From Aestuariispira ectoiniformans (lineage in GTDB: Bacteria; Pseudomonadota; Alphaproteobacteria; UBA8366; Aestuariispiraceae), in NCBI RefSeq assembly GCF_025136295.1, contig NZ_CP062788.1, forward strand, positions 1 through 64,000: DNA of 64,000 bases, read 5' to 3'. The notes beneath the pieces were generated by a model that worked only from the letters and a program-made list of their open reading frames with translations, had not been told where the DNA came from and did not search any database. Positions 46,330-56,270 of the stretch are shown piece after piece. Every line of letters starts with the position of its first letter. Positions within the stretch are counted from its first letter, which is position 1. A program made the position numbers and the translations under genes.

Positions 46330-47817
46330 TCACTCACCCCCCAAGCAAATACTCGGCACATTCTGAACTTCTTCACCATCTTGAAGAACCCATTTTGCAG
46401 GATGGTGGAATCGCGCCGGCTCGGAAGGGAACCGCGGCCTGACTTTGAACTTAAAACTTCTGGAGACCAAGTCATAGCGTACTGCAGTCGTCGAATTCAT
46501 CGGATCATAGTGTTTGAAAATACCCACAGAAAAGACGAAATCCCCCGAAGCAAGAAGGGTTTGGTCATATTTCAGCTTCACAACGCCTTCTTCGCCTTCC
46601 TCTAAATCAAACGTCATTTCATCACTCAGGTGACGTACGAATGGAGCCCCCTGGAGCGTCATGAGAAGTATGGTGAAACGCGCTGAGAATTCCCCTTTGA
46701 ATTCTGCTTTGAAACAAATTTCGATTTCGATCGGTTCGCCGCTATCAATGGTATCAGTCGACAAACCTTTGCTATTCAATACTGAAACGTGACTGATCTT
46801 CAGACCACGTTCGGATAACCAACGCGACCATTTCTTTTGCACATTTTCAGAGTTGGCTTCATCGGCGGGTCCATCCGCCGCAAGCAGGTTCATCATGCGG
46901 TCTTTTTGCCAATCCGGTGTCTCAAAATCCGAAGCCTTGCCTACGGCATTTCTCTGCTGCGCCTGCCCCCAGGAATGTTGTTGGCGCATTTTGGCAATGA
47001 ACTGCTCGTATGACTTTACAACATGCAGCGCTTCACCTTCCTCGACAACGCGCCCCCCCTCAATCCAAACGGCTCTGTCACAGAATTGAAGAATTTGCGC
47101 GGTCGAGTGGGACACCAATAACAATGTGCATCCCGATGCCGCCAACTTTTGCATACGGTACGCCGATTTTCCGGAAAAATACGCATCACCAGCCCCAAGA
47201 ACTTCGTCCACGATCAAAACATCCGGGCGAATAGACGTCGCTGTTGCAAACTGCAGACGCGCACGCATGCCTTTTGAGTAAGTCTTTAATGGTTGATATA
47301 GGAAATCGCCAAGTTCCACGAAATCGATTATTTCGCTGATGGCATTTTCCATCTGCTTTTCGTTCAACCCGGTATAAAGGAGGGCTGAACGAATATTCTC
47401 GATGCCGCTCAACTCTGCATGGAAGCCAAGCCCCGTCGACATCAATGCCTGGACAGATCCGTCAACTTTCACGTAGCCGCTCGTAGGGGCGAAGTTGCCC
47501 GTCAGCAACTTCAGCAAGGTCGTCTTGCCCGCACCATTACGGCCGACAATACCCACCCGTTCCCCGTGATGAATCGTGAGATCAACGCCGTTAAGCGCTA
47601 CATGTTCTTTACGTTTCTTGGGCTCATTTTTCCGCCAGAAGGCGAGTTTGTTCAGGTTGAGGAGCTCCGCCATCATTTCTCGCGGGCTGCCATACAGCCG
47701 GTAGGTTTTCGTCACTTGCTCGCAATGGATTGCAACCGAGGGATCCTCCGCGCCGACTTTCTCCGAAACTGGGGCTTTGGAGCGGCCAAGAACCTTGGCT
47801 GTGTTATGCGTAGTCAT
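46330..47817 (-). CDS. wzt: ABC exporter ATP-binding protein, Wzt type with C-terminal glycan-binding domain
   Basis: A 495-residue protein: the ATPase half has Walker A GRNGAGKTT (92-100), the signature YSKGMRARL and Walker B VLIVDEVL; from about 300 a beta-rich Wzt C-terminal domain follows, with EPIEIEICFKAEF and FSVGIFKHYD, as in Wzt of E. coli O9a, which recognises the capped glycan end. It energises export of a finished polysaccharide through Wzm. It overlaps the permease gene by 14 bases. Confidence 0.95.
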   Translation of the reverse strand: MTTHNTAKVLGRSKAPVSEKVGAEDPSVAIHCEQVTKTYRLYGSPREMMAELLNLNKLAFWRKNEPKKRKEHVALNGVDLTIHHGERVGIVGRNGAGKTTLLKLLTGNFAPTSGYVKVDGSVQALMSTGLGFHAELSGIENIRSALLYTGLNEKQMENAISEIIDFVELGDFLYQPLKTYSKGMRARLQFATATSIRPDVLIVDEVLGAGDAYFSGKSAYRMQKLAASGCTLLLVSHSTAQILQFCDRAVWIEGGRVVEEGEALHVVKSYEQFIAKMRQQHSWGQAQQRNAVGKASDFETPDWQKDRMMNLLAADGPADEANSENVQKKWSRWLSERGLKISHVSVLNSKGLSTDTIDSGEPIEIEICFKAEFKGEFSARFTILLMTLQGAPFVRHLSDEMTFDLEEGEEGVVKLKYDQTLLASGDFVFSVGIFKHYDPMNSTTAVRYDLVSRSFKFKVRPRFPSEPARFHHPAKWVLQDGEEVQNVPSICLGGE

Positions 47818-48589
47818 AAAAAACCTGCTTCACTCGAGAAAAGACCTTAAAGCCTATCAAAGAAACCAGCCACCCAAGTAGCAAGAACCCAACGCCGACC
47901 CCAACTCCCGGCATAGTTTGATAAACCAGGGCATGTTGATACATGCGAACGAAATAGTAGAGCGGGTTTATCAACAGCACCGGTTCAATACGGGAAGGAA
48001 CCATATCCTGGGTATATGCAATCGGGGTCACAACCAGCAGCGATATAATGATATATTGAAGAATGTGCTGAATGTCCTTTACCGCAAGAGTGAGCAACGA
48101 GAGCATCCACGCTATGCCACAGGAGAATAGAATCTGGAAGAGCATCACAACCGGCAATAACAGCATTGTCCAGGACGGACCAACGATCACCGCAGCAGCA
48201 ATAGCAATGATTGGCACTCCAAATAGAAGCGGTCCGCTGGCTACGAGAACAGCGCGAACGGGTAACAGTTCCGGTGGATAGCTTGTGCTGACAAGAACCT
48301 CTTTGCTCGTCCGAATGCTCTGGGAACCGGAGGACAAGGCACCTGCAAATGCCATGAACGGTAATAGGCCGGACATCACATGCAGCACATATTGTCCCGT
48401 TGTCAAAGCGACCGGGCGAACCTGGAAAACCACAACATAAATAGCAGCATAAAGACCGATAAGCAGCGCAGGTCCCAAAACAGCCCAGAGAACGCCAAGA
48501 ACCGACCCCGCATATTGTTTTTTTAGTTCCAAAACCGTCGAACGCCAAAGTAATTGACGGTTCCGATAAATCGAGAGCAGTGCTTCCAT
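47804..48589 (-). CDS. wzm: ABC exporter permease, Wzm type
   Basis: A 261-residue integral membrane protein with about six helices of the ABC-2/polysaccharide-export type: QLLWRSTVLELKKQYAGSVLG at the front and the INPLYYFVRMYQ loop near the end. It forms the channel with Wzt for an undecaprenyl-linked polymer. It is the first gene of the minus-strand run that reaches 26118. The gap at 48590-49478 holds its promoter. Confidence 0.93.
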   Translation of the reverse strand: MEALLSIYRNRQLLWRSTVLELKKQYAGSVLGVLWAVLGPALLIGLYAAIYVVVFQVRPVALTTGQYVLHVMSGLLPFMAFAGALSSGSQSIRTSKEVLVSTSYPPELLPVRAVLVASGPLLFGVPIIAIAAAVIVGPSWTMLLLPVVMLFQILFSCGIAWMLSLLTLAVKDIQHILQYIIISLLVVTPIAYTQDMVPSRIEPVLLINPLYYFVRMYQHALVYQTMPGVGVGVGFLLLGWLVSLIGFKVFSRVKQVFYDYA

Positions 48590-49478
48590 AGAGCTCTATA
48601 TCCTCAGTAATCAACGCCCACTGTTTAGCACAGGAAATTGAAAAAAGTCAGCCTATTGATTGTTCTATTCTGGCTATAGCTTTCCCCCTCGACGATCAAC
48701 AGAATTAGAAGCCAAATCCAACGATCATCCGGTCAACGCCGAAGGGCCATTTATTCAGGCGATGCAACTGGGAAAGCCATGTTCGGGGGCTTCCTACATC
48801 CCAAACGTGGGTGCAAAACAAACAAAGCAGCCAACAACTTGAGAGAACTACTCCCGATAATGCCAGGACCAGAAAATAGGTTCGCCGTGGCCTGGGAAGC
48901 CCTTCAAATGCGAAATCAAACCTGCATGCAAACCCTCGCCCCAACGCTCAGGGCGTATTCGAATTTGCTTTAATTTTGGCATGAGGCGGGCTATCTGAGT
49001 GGCAGATTTTTTTGTGGCTCTCTTCATAATATCAGCTGTGGAGCGGTAGGATGTCCGTTTTTTCGGGTGCATTGAGCGCACCGTTCACCCGATCAAATGC
49101 TATATTGGAAAAGGTACTCTGAAGTATAAGTATTTTTCACAGGACTTGAACCACGATCGAGCATTCAGACAATGTGAAGTCCGTACTCGTGGAGAGACAG
49201 TCAATCTGGTACATCATGGAAAGAGAGTGTGGGGCCGTTCGAAAGTTGCAGCCTAAAACCCGTTAACCGTCGCTACAACTGGACTTTCCCGGACTTCATT
49301 TCCTCTATTGTACGAAAAATGTATTAATCATTTACCCGTATCACCTAGATCACAAAACCAGCTCTCCCGATGATAATTTCTATTATACAACAAACCACAA
49401 ACGCTTCGGAAGCCCTCTGCTCTCGCTAACCACGTCCAGAACTATCAAGCGCGTAGACTTGGAGATACACAGGCCCCC
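48590..49478. other. Long intergenic region between divergent exporter operons
   Basis: About 890 bases, A+T-rich, with no gene that I can support. Short reading frames on the minus strand (48848-49081 and 48705-48944) are basic or hydrophobic and could be pieces of a decayed gene, but lack any recognised motif. It must carry the promoters of the Wzm/Wzt run (minus) and of the nonulosonate operon (plus). No IS ends or repeats were found. Confidence 0.5.
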
Positions 49479-51314
49479 ATGAAACAAACCGATGCCCGCC
49501 GCCCCATATCAATCAGAGAATTCCTGTCTGTCAGTCACGCATTAGGCCTTCCCAAGGCTTTGATCGCTATCACTGTTGCCTTCACTGCATTGTCCACCTT
49601 ATTCGAAGGTGCCGGACTGGTGATGCTTGTTCCCGTTTATCAATATCTGGATGCAACTGGAAACATCAGCCTTCTGATTGAACAACACGAACAGTGGCAA
49701 TGGATCGACAGCGCCTTTCGTTATTTCGGATTGCAGCCATCTATTGAAGGATTGGTTCTTTTCGCAATAGTGATGGTTGCTTTTCGGCAGGTGGCCACAT
49801 TCTCGCGCCTGCTTGTTCTCGCCAAGGCACGTGAAACGATGAACAGGAAAGTCCGGGAAACAGTTTTCCGGCACTACCTCGCCGCGACACTTTCCTCACA
49901 GGAAAAGCTTGCAAAAGGCGACATTATCAACGACCTCACGTTGGAACTGCAGCGCTACGGAACCGGCTTGATGGGCGCAGTAAACATCGCCGGCATCGCC
50001 GCATTAGCGACGGTATACGCCATTCTCGTCTTCAATATCTCCTGGGAATTGACCTTAGCCTCTATAGCGATGATCGTTCTCGGCCTTTTTCCCGTCCGCT
50101 TCCTTTACACGAAAATGGGCAAAGCTGGGCATGAATCGACCGCCGCAAACAATCAGACTGGACGTTTTCTCATGGAACGGCTGCAGGCTGCCCGGCTCAT
50201 CAGGCTCGCAGGGATCGAGGCCGCGGAATGGGAAAACATGAGACACTTTGCGTCCAAACAGCAAGAAACAACAGTACAGGTTGACCGGTTAATGGCAGGC
50301 ATCGCGATCTCGGTTGAACCCGTTATCTTGACGCTTGCTCTTGGCTTGTTGATTTTTTCGATCAACATCCTTCACTTGGAAATAGAGACTTTAGGTCTGT
50401 TTCTGGTCATTGTTCTGCGCCTCATGCCTGTCGCAAAAGACTTCATGAAAGCCCGCCAACTTGTAGCCTCTTGCTCTGGCAGCGCTGCGGCCATTAAAGG
50501 GCGCATCGCAGTCCTCAAAGCAGATCGCGAGGTAGATAGTGGAACAATCGAGTTTACACATCTCGACAACAGCATAACTTTGGAAGATGTGAGCTTCCAA
50601 TATGAGGCCGACGACTCAACGGCTTTGCGCAATCTGAATTTGACGATCCCCGCAAAAAAAATTCTGGCAATTATTGGCCCATCCGGGTCAGGGAAATCCA
50701 CTCTTGTTGACATGCTCCCCCGCCTGCGGTCCGTTTCCAAAGGACGGATTTGCTTTGACGGGACGCCTATCGACCAGTTCACCCTGACATCTTTACGACG
50801 CGGGATAGCCTATGTACCGCAAACTCCGCAAATTTTTGATGCTTCGATCGCCGACCATATTCGCCTCGGCAAGGATCACGCCTCCTTGGAGGACGTGAAG
50901 GCTGCAGCGAGATTGGCTGGCGCGGCGGATTTCATTGAAGGCCTGCCTGACGGATATGATACACGTGTCGGTGAAGGTGGAAGCCGCCTGTCGGGTGGAC
51001 AGAAGCAGCGACTTGATCTCGCTCGGGCAATCATCAGAAACGCCCCCATATTGCTCCTCGATGAACCCACAAGCAACTTGGACGCAAAGTCGGAAAGTGA
51101 GTTTGTCAACGCGCTGGAGAGAATTAACCGGGAGTGCGAAACGACTATTATTGTAGTTGCGCATCGGCTCACCACAATTAAGGATGCAGATATGATTGTC
51201 GTCTTGAAGAGCGGGAAAATTGAAGCTAGTGGACCTCATGATGAACTCATCAAGACTTCCATGTGGTATAAAAACCTAATGCATCCGACGGGCCCAGGCG
51301 GTCGAAAACAATAA
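49479..51314 (+). CDS. ABC exporter with fused membrane and ATPase domains (MsbA/PglK-like)
   Basis: A 611-residue type IV half-exporter: about six helices in residues 25-320, then an ATPase domain with Walker A GPSGSGKS (400-407), LSGGQ (504-508) and Walker B ILLLDE (524-529). Such homodimers flip lipids or lipid-linked oligosaccharides; PglK does so in Campylobacter. As the first gene of the nonulosonate operon it may flip the lipid-linked glycan carrying that sugar (inference). Confidence 0.9.
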   Translation: MKQTDARRPISIREFLSVSHALGLPKALIAITVAFTALSTLFEGAGLVMLVPVYQYLDATGNISLLIEQHEQWQWIDSAFRYFGLQPSIEGLVLFAIVMVAFRQVATFSRLLVLAKARETMNRKVRETVFRHYLAATLSSQEKLAKGDIINDLTLELQRYGTGLMGAVNIAGIAALATVYAILVFNISWELTLASIAMIVLGLFPVRFLYTKMGKAGHESTAANNQTGRFLMERLQAARLIRLAGIEAAEWENMRHFASKQQETTVQVDRLMAGIAISVEPVILTLALGLLIFSINILHLEIETLGLFLVIVLRLMPVAKDFMKARQLVASCSGSAAAIKGRIAVLKADREVDSGTIEFTHLDNSITLEDVSFQYEADDSTALRNLNLTIPAKKILAIIGPSGSGKSTLVDMLPRLRSVSKGRICFDGTPIDQFTLTSLRRGIAYVPQTPQIFDASIADHIRLGKDHASLEDVKAAARLAGAADFIEGLPDGYDTRVGEGGSRLSGGQKQRLDLARAIIRNAPILLLDEPTSNLDAKSESEFVNALERINRECETTIIVVAHRLTTIKDADMIVVLKSGKIEASGPHDELIKTSMWYKNLMHPTGPGGRKQ

Positions 51315-51332
51315 AAGAAGTGTTTTTTTAGT

Positions 51333-52364
51333 ATGACAAAACCGAACTACATCCGTGATTTCTCCGATCTGCCCGTGGATCTTAATGGCAAATCCATTCT
51401 GGTAACCGGCGGCACCGGTAGTTTTGGCCGCCGCTTCGTCAAGACGGTACTTGAACGATACAAGGTCAACCGCTTGGTGGTTTTCTCCCGCGATGAGCAA
51501 AAGCAGTTCGACATGGCGCATGAGTTGCCGGTGACCGAGTATCCGGAGCTGCGCTACTTTATCGGCGACGTGCGGGACGCAGCGCGTCTGGAGTTGGCAA
51601 TGTCAGGCATTGACTATGTCATCCATGCCGCGGCGATGAAGCATGTCTCCATTGCCGAATATAACCCGTTCGAATGCATCAACACCAACGTCCACGGTGC
51701 GGAAAACATTGTCCGCGCGGCAATACGCCAGGGTGTCAAACGTGTCATCGCACTTTCGACGGATAAAGCATGCAGCCCGATCAACCTCTACGGAACGAGC
51801 AAGCTGGCATCCGACAAGATCTTCGTTGCCGGCAATCACCTTGCCGGTTCAAACGGGCCGCGGTTTTCCGTTGTACGCTACGGTAATGTTGTCGGCTCCA
51901 ACGGCAGCGTCGTCCCCTTCTTCAAAAAATTACTTGAACGGGGTACGGACCACCTGCCGATAACGCATCCGGACATGACCCGTTTTTGGATTACTCTGGA
52001 ACAGGGGGTGGATTTTGTCCTCTCCTGTCTTGAACTCATGCAGGCCGGTGAAATTTTCGTACCAAAGATTCCATCGATGCGTGTGGTTGATCTGGCCAAA
52101 AGCATGGCACCGGATCTGGAACACAGGACCATCGGTATCCGTCCTGGAGAAAAGCTTCACGAAGCCATGATCACTGTTGATGACGCTCGACAGACCGCTG
52201 AGTTGGATGATCGATATGTTATCCTCCCGGAGATAAGGCTCGATATTGTCACAGAGTACTGGAACAGTACACGGCGGGTGGCTTCCTCTTTCCAATATAC
52301 CAGCGACAGCAATCCTGAATGGCTAGACACCGCGGCTATCAAGCATCTTTTGGAAAATTACTAA
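51333..52364 (+). CDS. pseB: UDP-GlcNAc 4,6-dehydratase (inverting), PseB type
   Basis: A 343-residue SDR enzyme for the first step of pseudaminic acid synthesis, UDP-GlcNAc to the 4-keto-L-arabino-hexulose. The TGGTGSFG NADP loop is at 25-32, the SRDEQKQ block typical of this family at 52-58, Thr143-Asp144-Lys145 and Tyr153-Lys157 make the active site, and PKIPSM follows. It starts 18 bases after the exporter gene. LegB-type and CapD-like relatives exist, but the PseC next door makes PseB most likely. Confidence 0.93.
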   Translation: MTKPNYIRDFSDLPVDLNGKSILVTGGTGSFGRRFVKTVLERYKVNRLVVFSRDEQKQFDMAHELPVTEYPELRYFIGDVRDAARLELAMSGIDYVIHAAAMKHVSIAEYNPFECINTNVHGAENIVRAAIRQGVKRVIALSTDKACSPINLYGTSKLASDKIFVAGNHLAGSNGPRFSVVRYGNVVGSNGSVVPFFKKLLERGTDHLPITHPDMTRFWITLEQGVDFVLSCLELMQAGEIFVPKIPSMRVVDLAKSMAPDLEHRTIGIRPGEKLHEAMITVDDARQTAELDDRYVILPEIRLDIVTEYWNSTRRVASSFQYTSDSNPEWLDTAAIKHLLENY

Positions 52365-52402
52365 CGCAACAGGCCCATAAAGAGCCTGGCAGGAGCGTCT
52401 AA

Positions 52403-53617
52403 ATGACCAGTGGCTTCCTCCCATACGGCAAACAATACATCAACGAGGACGATATCCAGGCCGTCGTTGATGTCCTGAAATCGGACTGGCTGACGACCGG
52501 TCCCGCTGTTGAGGCTTTTGAAAAAGCTCTTGGAGATTATGTCCGTGCTCCACATGTTGTGGCCTGTGCAAACGGAACTGCAGCCCTGCACCTTGCGGCC
52601 ATGGCATTGGACTTAGACGAAAACTGTGCTGTGATCGTTCCTGCCATTACATTCCTCGCCACTGCGTCGGCCCCCCATATCAATGGCGCGGAAATTGTTT
52701 TTTGCGATGTTGACCCGGAAACGGGCCTGATGACCGCGGACAGCCTACAAGCCGCAATTGACACGCATGAAGGAAAGCCACTCAAAGCTGTTTTTCCGGT
52801 TCATCTTGCCGGGCAACCCTGCGACATGCCCGCAATCCAGGAAACAGCCCGCAAATACGGGCTTTTCGTGATCGAAGATGCCTGCCATGCCTTGGGTGCC
52901 CGCTATCACAGTGGAAAAGGCATGGAGCATTTTGTCGGCGCCTGTGATCATTCCGACCTTTGTGTTTATTCCTTCCACCCTGTCAAGAATATCGCAACCG
53001 GCGAAGGCGGGGCTCTGACGACAACATCCCCGTCAATCGATCAAGCTCTACGAAAACTGCGCAGTCATGCCATGACACGCTCCCCCGAAGACTGGGTCAA
53101 TCTGGACATGGCCTTCGACGAGGACGGCACCCCGAATCCCTGGTACTATGAAATTGCTCGCCCGGGCCTCAACTACCGCCTCAGCGATATAAATGCCGCA
53201 CTCGGCACTAGCCAGTTGAAGCGGGCAGCCCCCATGCTCGAGCGTCGGCATGAGTTAGTGGGACTGTATAAGGAAGCGCTCGCAACGTTAGATGCCCCCA
53301 TCCGTTTTGTCCCTCAAAGGGAAGGCACCTATTCCGGACTGCATTTATTTTCAGTCTTGATTGATTTTTCCAGATTGGCTAAATCGCGGGCGAAACTAAT
53401 GAAGCAGCTACACGACGCAGGCATTGGAACACAGGTCCACTATATACCGGTACCATGCCAACCTTATTTCCGTGGTCTTCAGCAAAATTTGCGTATACCT
53501 TCCGCAAACCTATATTATGAGCAAACTCTATCCCTGCCACTATGGCCCTCAATGCGCGACCAGGACGTTTTCCGGGTTGCCGACTGTTTGGCCAACAGTC
53601 TTCGCTCCAACCTATAA
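52403..53617 (+). CDS. pseC: UDP-4-keto-sugar aminotransferase, PseC type
   Basis: A 404-residue DegT-family PLP enzyme that adds the C4 amino group to the PseB product. The PLP lysine is Lys195 in SFHPVKNIATGEGG, and IEDACHALGA carries Asp159. The SFHPVKNIATGEGG block is the PseC signature. ATG 52403 follows AGGAG with ideal spacing, 38 bases after pseB. Confidence 0.94.
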   Translation: MTSGFLPYGKQYINEDDIQAVVDVLKSDWLTTGPAVEAFEKALGDYVRAPHVVACANGTAALHLAAMALDLDENCAVIVPAITFLATASAPHINGAEIVFCDVDPETGLMTADSLQAAIDTHEGKPLKAVFPVHLAGQPCDMPAIQETARKYGLFVIEDACHALGARYHSGKGMEHFVGACDHSDLCVYSFHPVKNIATGEGGALTTTSPSIDQALRKLRSHAMTRSPEDWVNLDMAFDEDGTPNPWYYEIARPGLNYRLSDINAALGTSQLKRAAPMLERRHELVGLYKEALATLDAPIRFVPQREGTYSGLHLFSVLIDFSRLAKSRAKLMKQLHDAGIGTQVHYIPVPCQPYFRGLQQNLRIPSANLYYEQTLSLPLWPSMRDQDVFRVADCLANSLRSNL

Positions 53618-53650
53618 TGGCAAAAATACCATCAGACGAGAATCAATTTC

Positions 53651-54790
53651 ATGCTGAATCTATGTACTAGTTGTTTGTATCCAGAGACTAAACCCGACCT
53701 GGTTTTTGATGAAAGTGGAGTTTGCAGCGCGTGCAACAACTTTCAACAACGCAAAGCAGTCGACTGGGACAAAAGAAAGCAGGAACTGGTCGAAATCGCA
53801 GAGCGATATCGTTCGAAAGATGGATCAAACTACGACTGCGTCGTGCCGGTCAGCGGTGGTAAAGACAGTACCTACCAGGTAATTCGAATTCTTGAACTCG
53901 GACTTAACCCGCTCTGCGTAACTGCAACCACCGATTCTCCGTCTGAACTCGGCCGCCGCAATATCGAGAACATTAAACGGCTGGGTGTTGACTATATCGA
54001 AGTATCCGTAAACCCCGTCGTCCGAAGAAAACTAAACCAACTTTGCCTTGAAGAGATCGGGGACATTTCCTGGCCCGAACATGTTACGATCTTTACACTC
54101 CCCGTGCGTATCGCGGTTCAAATGGGAATCCCGTTAATTGTCTGGGGCGAAAACCCACAGAATGAATATGGCGGCCCTGCTGCTGCTGCAAGCGGCCAAA
54201 CCCTTACCCGGCGGTGGCTGGAGGAGTTTGGTGGGCTGCTTGGCCTAAGGGTTTCCGACTGGGTAGGCAGGCATGGCATAGAGGCTAAACATCTGATCCA
54301 ATACTCTTACCCAAGCAACGAAGAATTAGAGCGCGTTGGGGTAACCGGCATTTTTCTGGGTCATTATGTGCCATGGGACGGCATGCAAAATGCAATAATC
54401 GCCCAGGCACACGGTTTCGAATATTATCCTCACCTGGTGGAAGGGTCGCTCGCCAGTTATGAGAACCTCGACAACTATCAAACCGGAATTCACGATTATT
54501 TCAAGTATTTGAAGTTTGGTTTCGGTCGAGCCACAGACATCGCCTGCAATCACATTCGCCGGGGCCGTTTGCTCCGGGAAGATGCCTTGAAATTGGTGGA
54601 AATGCATGACGGGCAATTCCCTTGGACATGCCTTGGCAAGCCAATTGAAGAAATTCTCGCAGAAATTGACATGACTTTGGACGATTTTCTTGTTGTTTGT
54701 GATCGCTTCACCAATCGCAAAATTTTCCAGACCGATAACGAGGGCAATATAATCCGTGACGAAGACGGCAATCCGATCAAACGGCATTAA
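53651..54790 (+). CDS. pseA: N-acetyl sugar amidotransferase, PseA/WbpG type
   Basis: A 379-residue ATP-pyrophosphatase enzyme: SGGKDS at 68-73 and a zinc-binding four-Cys set (Cys5, Cys8, Cys25, Cys28). PseA of Campylobacter and WbpG of Pseudomonas turn an acetamido group into an acetamidino group, with ammonia from HisH/HisF-like partners, and those two genes follow here. It is 34 bases after pseC. Which amino group is changed is not shown. Confidence 0.92.
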   Translation: MLNLCTSCLYPETKPDLVFDESGVCSACNNFQQRKAVDWDKRKQELVEIAERYRSKDGSNYDCVVPVSGGKDSTYQVIRILELGLNPLCVTATTDSPSELGRRNIENIKRLGVDYIEVSVNPVVRRKLNQLCLEEIGDISWPEHVTIFTLPVRIAVQMGIPLIVWGENPQNEYGGPAAAASGQTLTRRWLEEFGGLLGLRVSDWVGRHGIEAKHLIQYSYPSNEELERVGVTGIFLGHYVPWDGMQNAIIAQAHGFEYYPHLVEGSLASYENLDNYQTGIHDYFKYLKFGFGRATDIACNHIRRGRLLREDALKLVEMHDGQFPWTCLGKPIEEILAEIDMTLDDFLVVCDRFTNRKIFQTDNEGNIIRDEDGNPIKRH

Positions 54791-55508
54791 CCGACGAAGG
54801 CCTGTGCCGGCCCAAACCGCCCTCCGTAAAGGGAAGCGGTTAGCTGACCGTTCCCGTTTGCAAAGTAGCGACAAAGTTTCGAGCGCCACAAAAAAAGAAG
54901 TTGTCATTGTCGACACTGGACTATGCAACCTCGGCTCCATAAAGAGAGCGTTAGAGGTCAACGATTGTAGGGTCCTCGTGGCGCTGTCGCCGTCGGAGAT
55001 TAAAAATGCCAGCCGTCTTGTAATCCCTGGCGTAGGTGCGTTTGCCTCAGCCATGGAACGCTTAAACAAAAGCGGTATGACGGATGAAATCATTTCCGCT
55101 GCACTTGGTCGAAAAATTCCGGTTTTAGGTGTTTGCCTTGGTATGCATTTGCTTGCTCGCATCGGCTGGGAAGAAGGCGAGACAGAGGGTTTAGGGCTGC
55201 TTGGTGGCAGCGTCATGCCTCTTCAGCCAACTAGCAGGCAGGAGCGCGTTCCACATGTTGGGTGGAATTCAGTGCAAGTCACCAACGATTCACTTTTAAC
55301 TAAAGACCTGCCTTTGGATGCAGATTTCTATTTTGTCCATTCCTACCATTTTGTGGCAGATACCCCAGACAGCATAATCGGAAGAACCCCATATTGCGGT
55401 GGTTTCACCTCGATAATAAACCACGAAAACATTTACGGAACTCAGTTTCACCCGGAAAAAAGTCAAAAAAACGGAAAAATAATACTTAAGAATTTTTTGT
55501 CATTGTAA
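54756..55508 (+). CDS. HisH-like glutamine amidotransferase for a sugar amidotransferase
   Basis: A 250-residue class I glutaminase. The triad is Cys127 in GVCLGMH, His232 and Glu234 in QFHPEK. About 45 residues precede VVIVDTGLCNLGS, the usual start of HisH proteins, so the start is unsure: GTG 54756 overlaps pseA by 35 bases, and TTG 54858 would give a normal-length protein. It supplies ammonia to its HisF-like partner and PseA, not to histidine synthesis, since no other his gene is nearby. Confidence 0.88.
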   Translation: MTKTAIRSNGINRRRPVPAQTALRKGKRLADRSRLQSSDKVSSATKKEVVIVDTGLCNLGSIKRALEVNDCRVLVALSPSEIKNASRLVIPGVGAFASAMERLNKSGMTDEIISAALGRKIPVLGVCLGMHLLARIGWEEGETEGLGLLGGSVMPLQPTSRQERVPHVGWNSVQVTNDSLLTKDLPLDADFYFVHSYHFVADTPDSIIGRTPYCGGFTSIINHENIYGTQFHPEKSQKNGKIILKNFLSL

Positions 55509-55517
55509 AGAAAAACA

Positions 55518-56270
55518 ATGTTAAAATTACGCATAATACCAACATTACTCTTCAAAGATACTGTATTAGTTAAAAGTATACAGTATGGGTCGCTCAGACG
55601 CGTTGGCTCCGCCAGGCAGGCTGTCCGCGTCAACAATCTCAGAAACGTCGACGAGTTACTTTTTGTGGACATCGGCGCAACACGCACAAATAGTATCCCT
55701 GACGTTCAACTAATCGACGATATTGCAGACGATTGCTTCATGCCATTAACTGTCGGTGGAGGCATCAAAACCCTGCACGACGCTCGCTCACTTTTCGCTG
55801 CTGGGGCCGACAAAATCACATTGAATTCCGCAATAGCAAGCAACCCCGGCATAGTTCAAGAGATCGCACAGATATTTGGAAGCCAAGCGGTTGTCGCTTC
55901 AATAGACGTACGTTGCATTGATGGGCAGTATACTTGCTACACAAATAACGGCGAAAACCCGCTCGACACCCCCCCTGCCGAACTCGCGCAGCGGCTGCAG
56001 TCTCTTGGAGCAGGTGAAATACTTCTAAATTCCATCGACAAAGACGGGACAATGGATGGGTATGACCTCACAATAATCAAAAAGATTAGCGAGGCAACGC
56101 AGCTCCCCATCATCGCATCTGGTGGAGCGGGAAAGCTGGAGCATTTTGCACAAGCAGCCGCCGCCGGAGCCAATGCGCTTGCTGCGGCAAGCCTCTTTCA
56201 TTTTACCGAGATTACGCCGTCTGATGTGCGAAATTTTCTTGGCGAACAAGGTTTCAACGTCCGCAAATGA
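55518..56270 (+). CDS. HisF-like partner lacking the first catalytic Asp
   Basis: A 250-residue TIM barrel of the HisF family. The normal CLDVKD motif reads TLLFKD, so Asp11 is Leu, while Asp130 in ASIDVR is kept. Without Asp11 it cannot be a proper cyclase of histidine synthesis; it likely passes ammonia from the HisH-like protein to PseA, as proposed for WbpH/WbpI-type and PtmF-like partners. It starts nine bases after the HisH-like gene. Clear family; role by context. Confidence 0.9.
   Translation: MLKLRIIPTLLFKDTVLVKSIQYGSLRRVGSARQAVRVNNLRNVDELLFVDIGATRTNSIPDVQLIDDIADDCFMPLTVGGGIKTLHDARSLFAAGADKITLNSAIASNPGIVQEIAQIFGSQAVVASIDVRCIDGQYTCYTNNGENPLDTPPAELAQRLQSLGAGEILLNSIDKDGTMDGYDLTIIKKISEATQLPIIASGGAGKLEHFAQAAAAGANALAAASLFHFTEITPSDVRNFLGEQGFNVRK

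Noticed and set aside
49041-49056. A GCGGTAG core resembling the ops/JUMPstart element upstream of the nonulosonate operon
   Set aside because: Only 9 of 12 bases fit the E. coli ops sequence, no JUMPstart surrounds it, and RfaH control is not typical in alphaproteobacteria.
48705-49081. Two short overlapping minus-strand reading frames as a gene
   Set aside because: No recognisable motif, frames change, and one end is out of frame with the other; at best a decayed remnant.
54756-56270. HisH and HisF as part of a histidine operon
   Set aside because: No other his gene is nearby, HisF lacks Asp11, and a PseA-type amidotransferase precedes them; they are nonulosonate-pathway paralogues.
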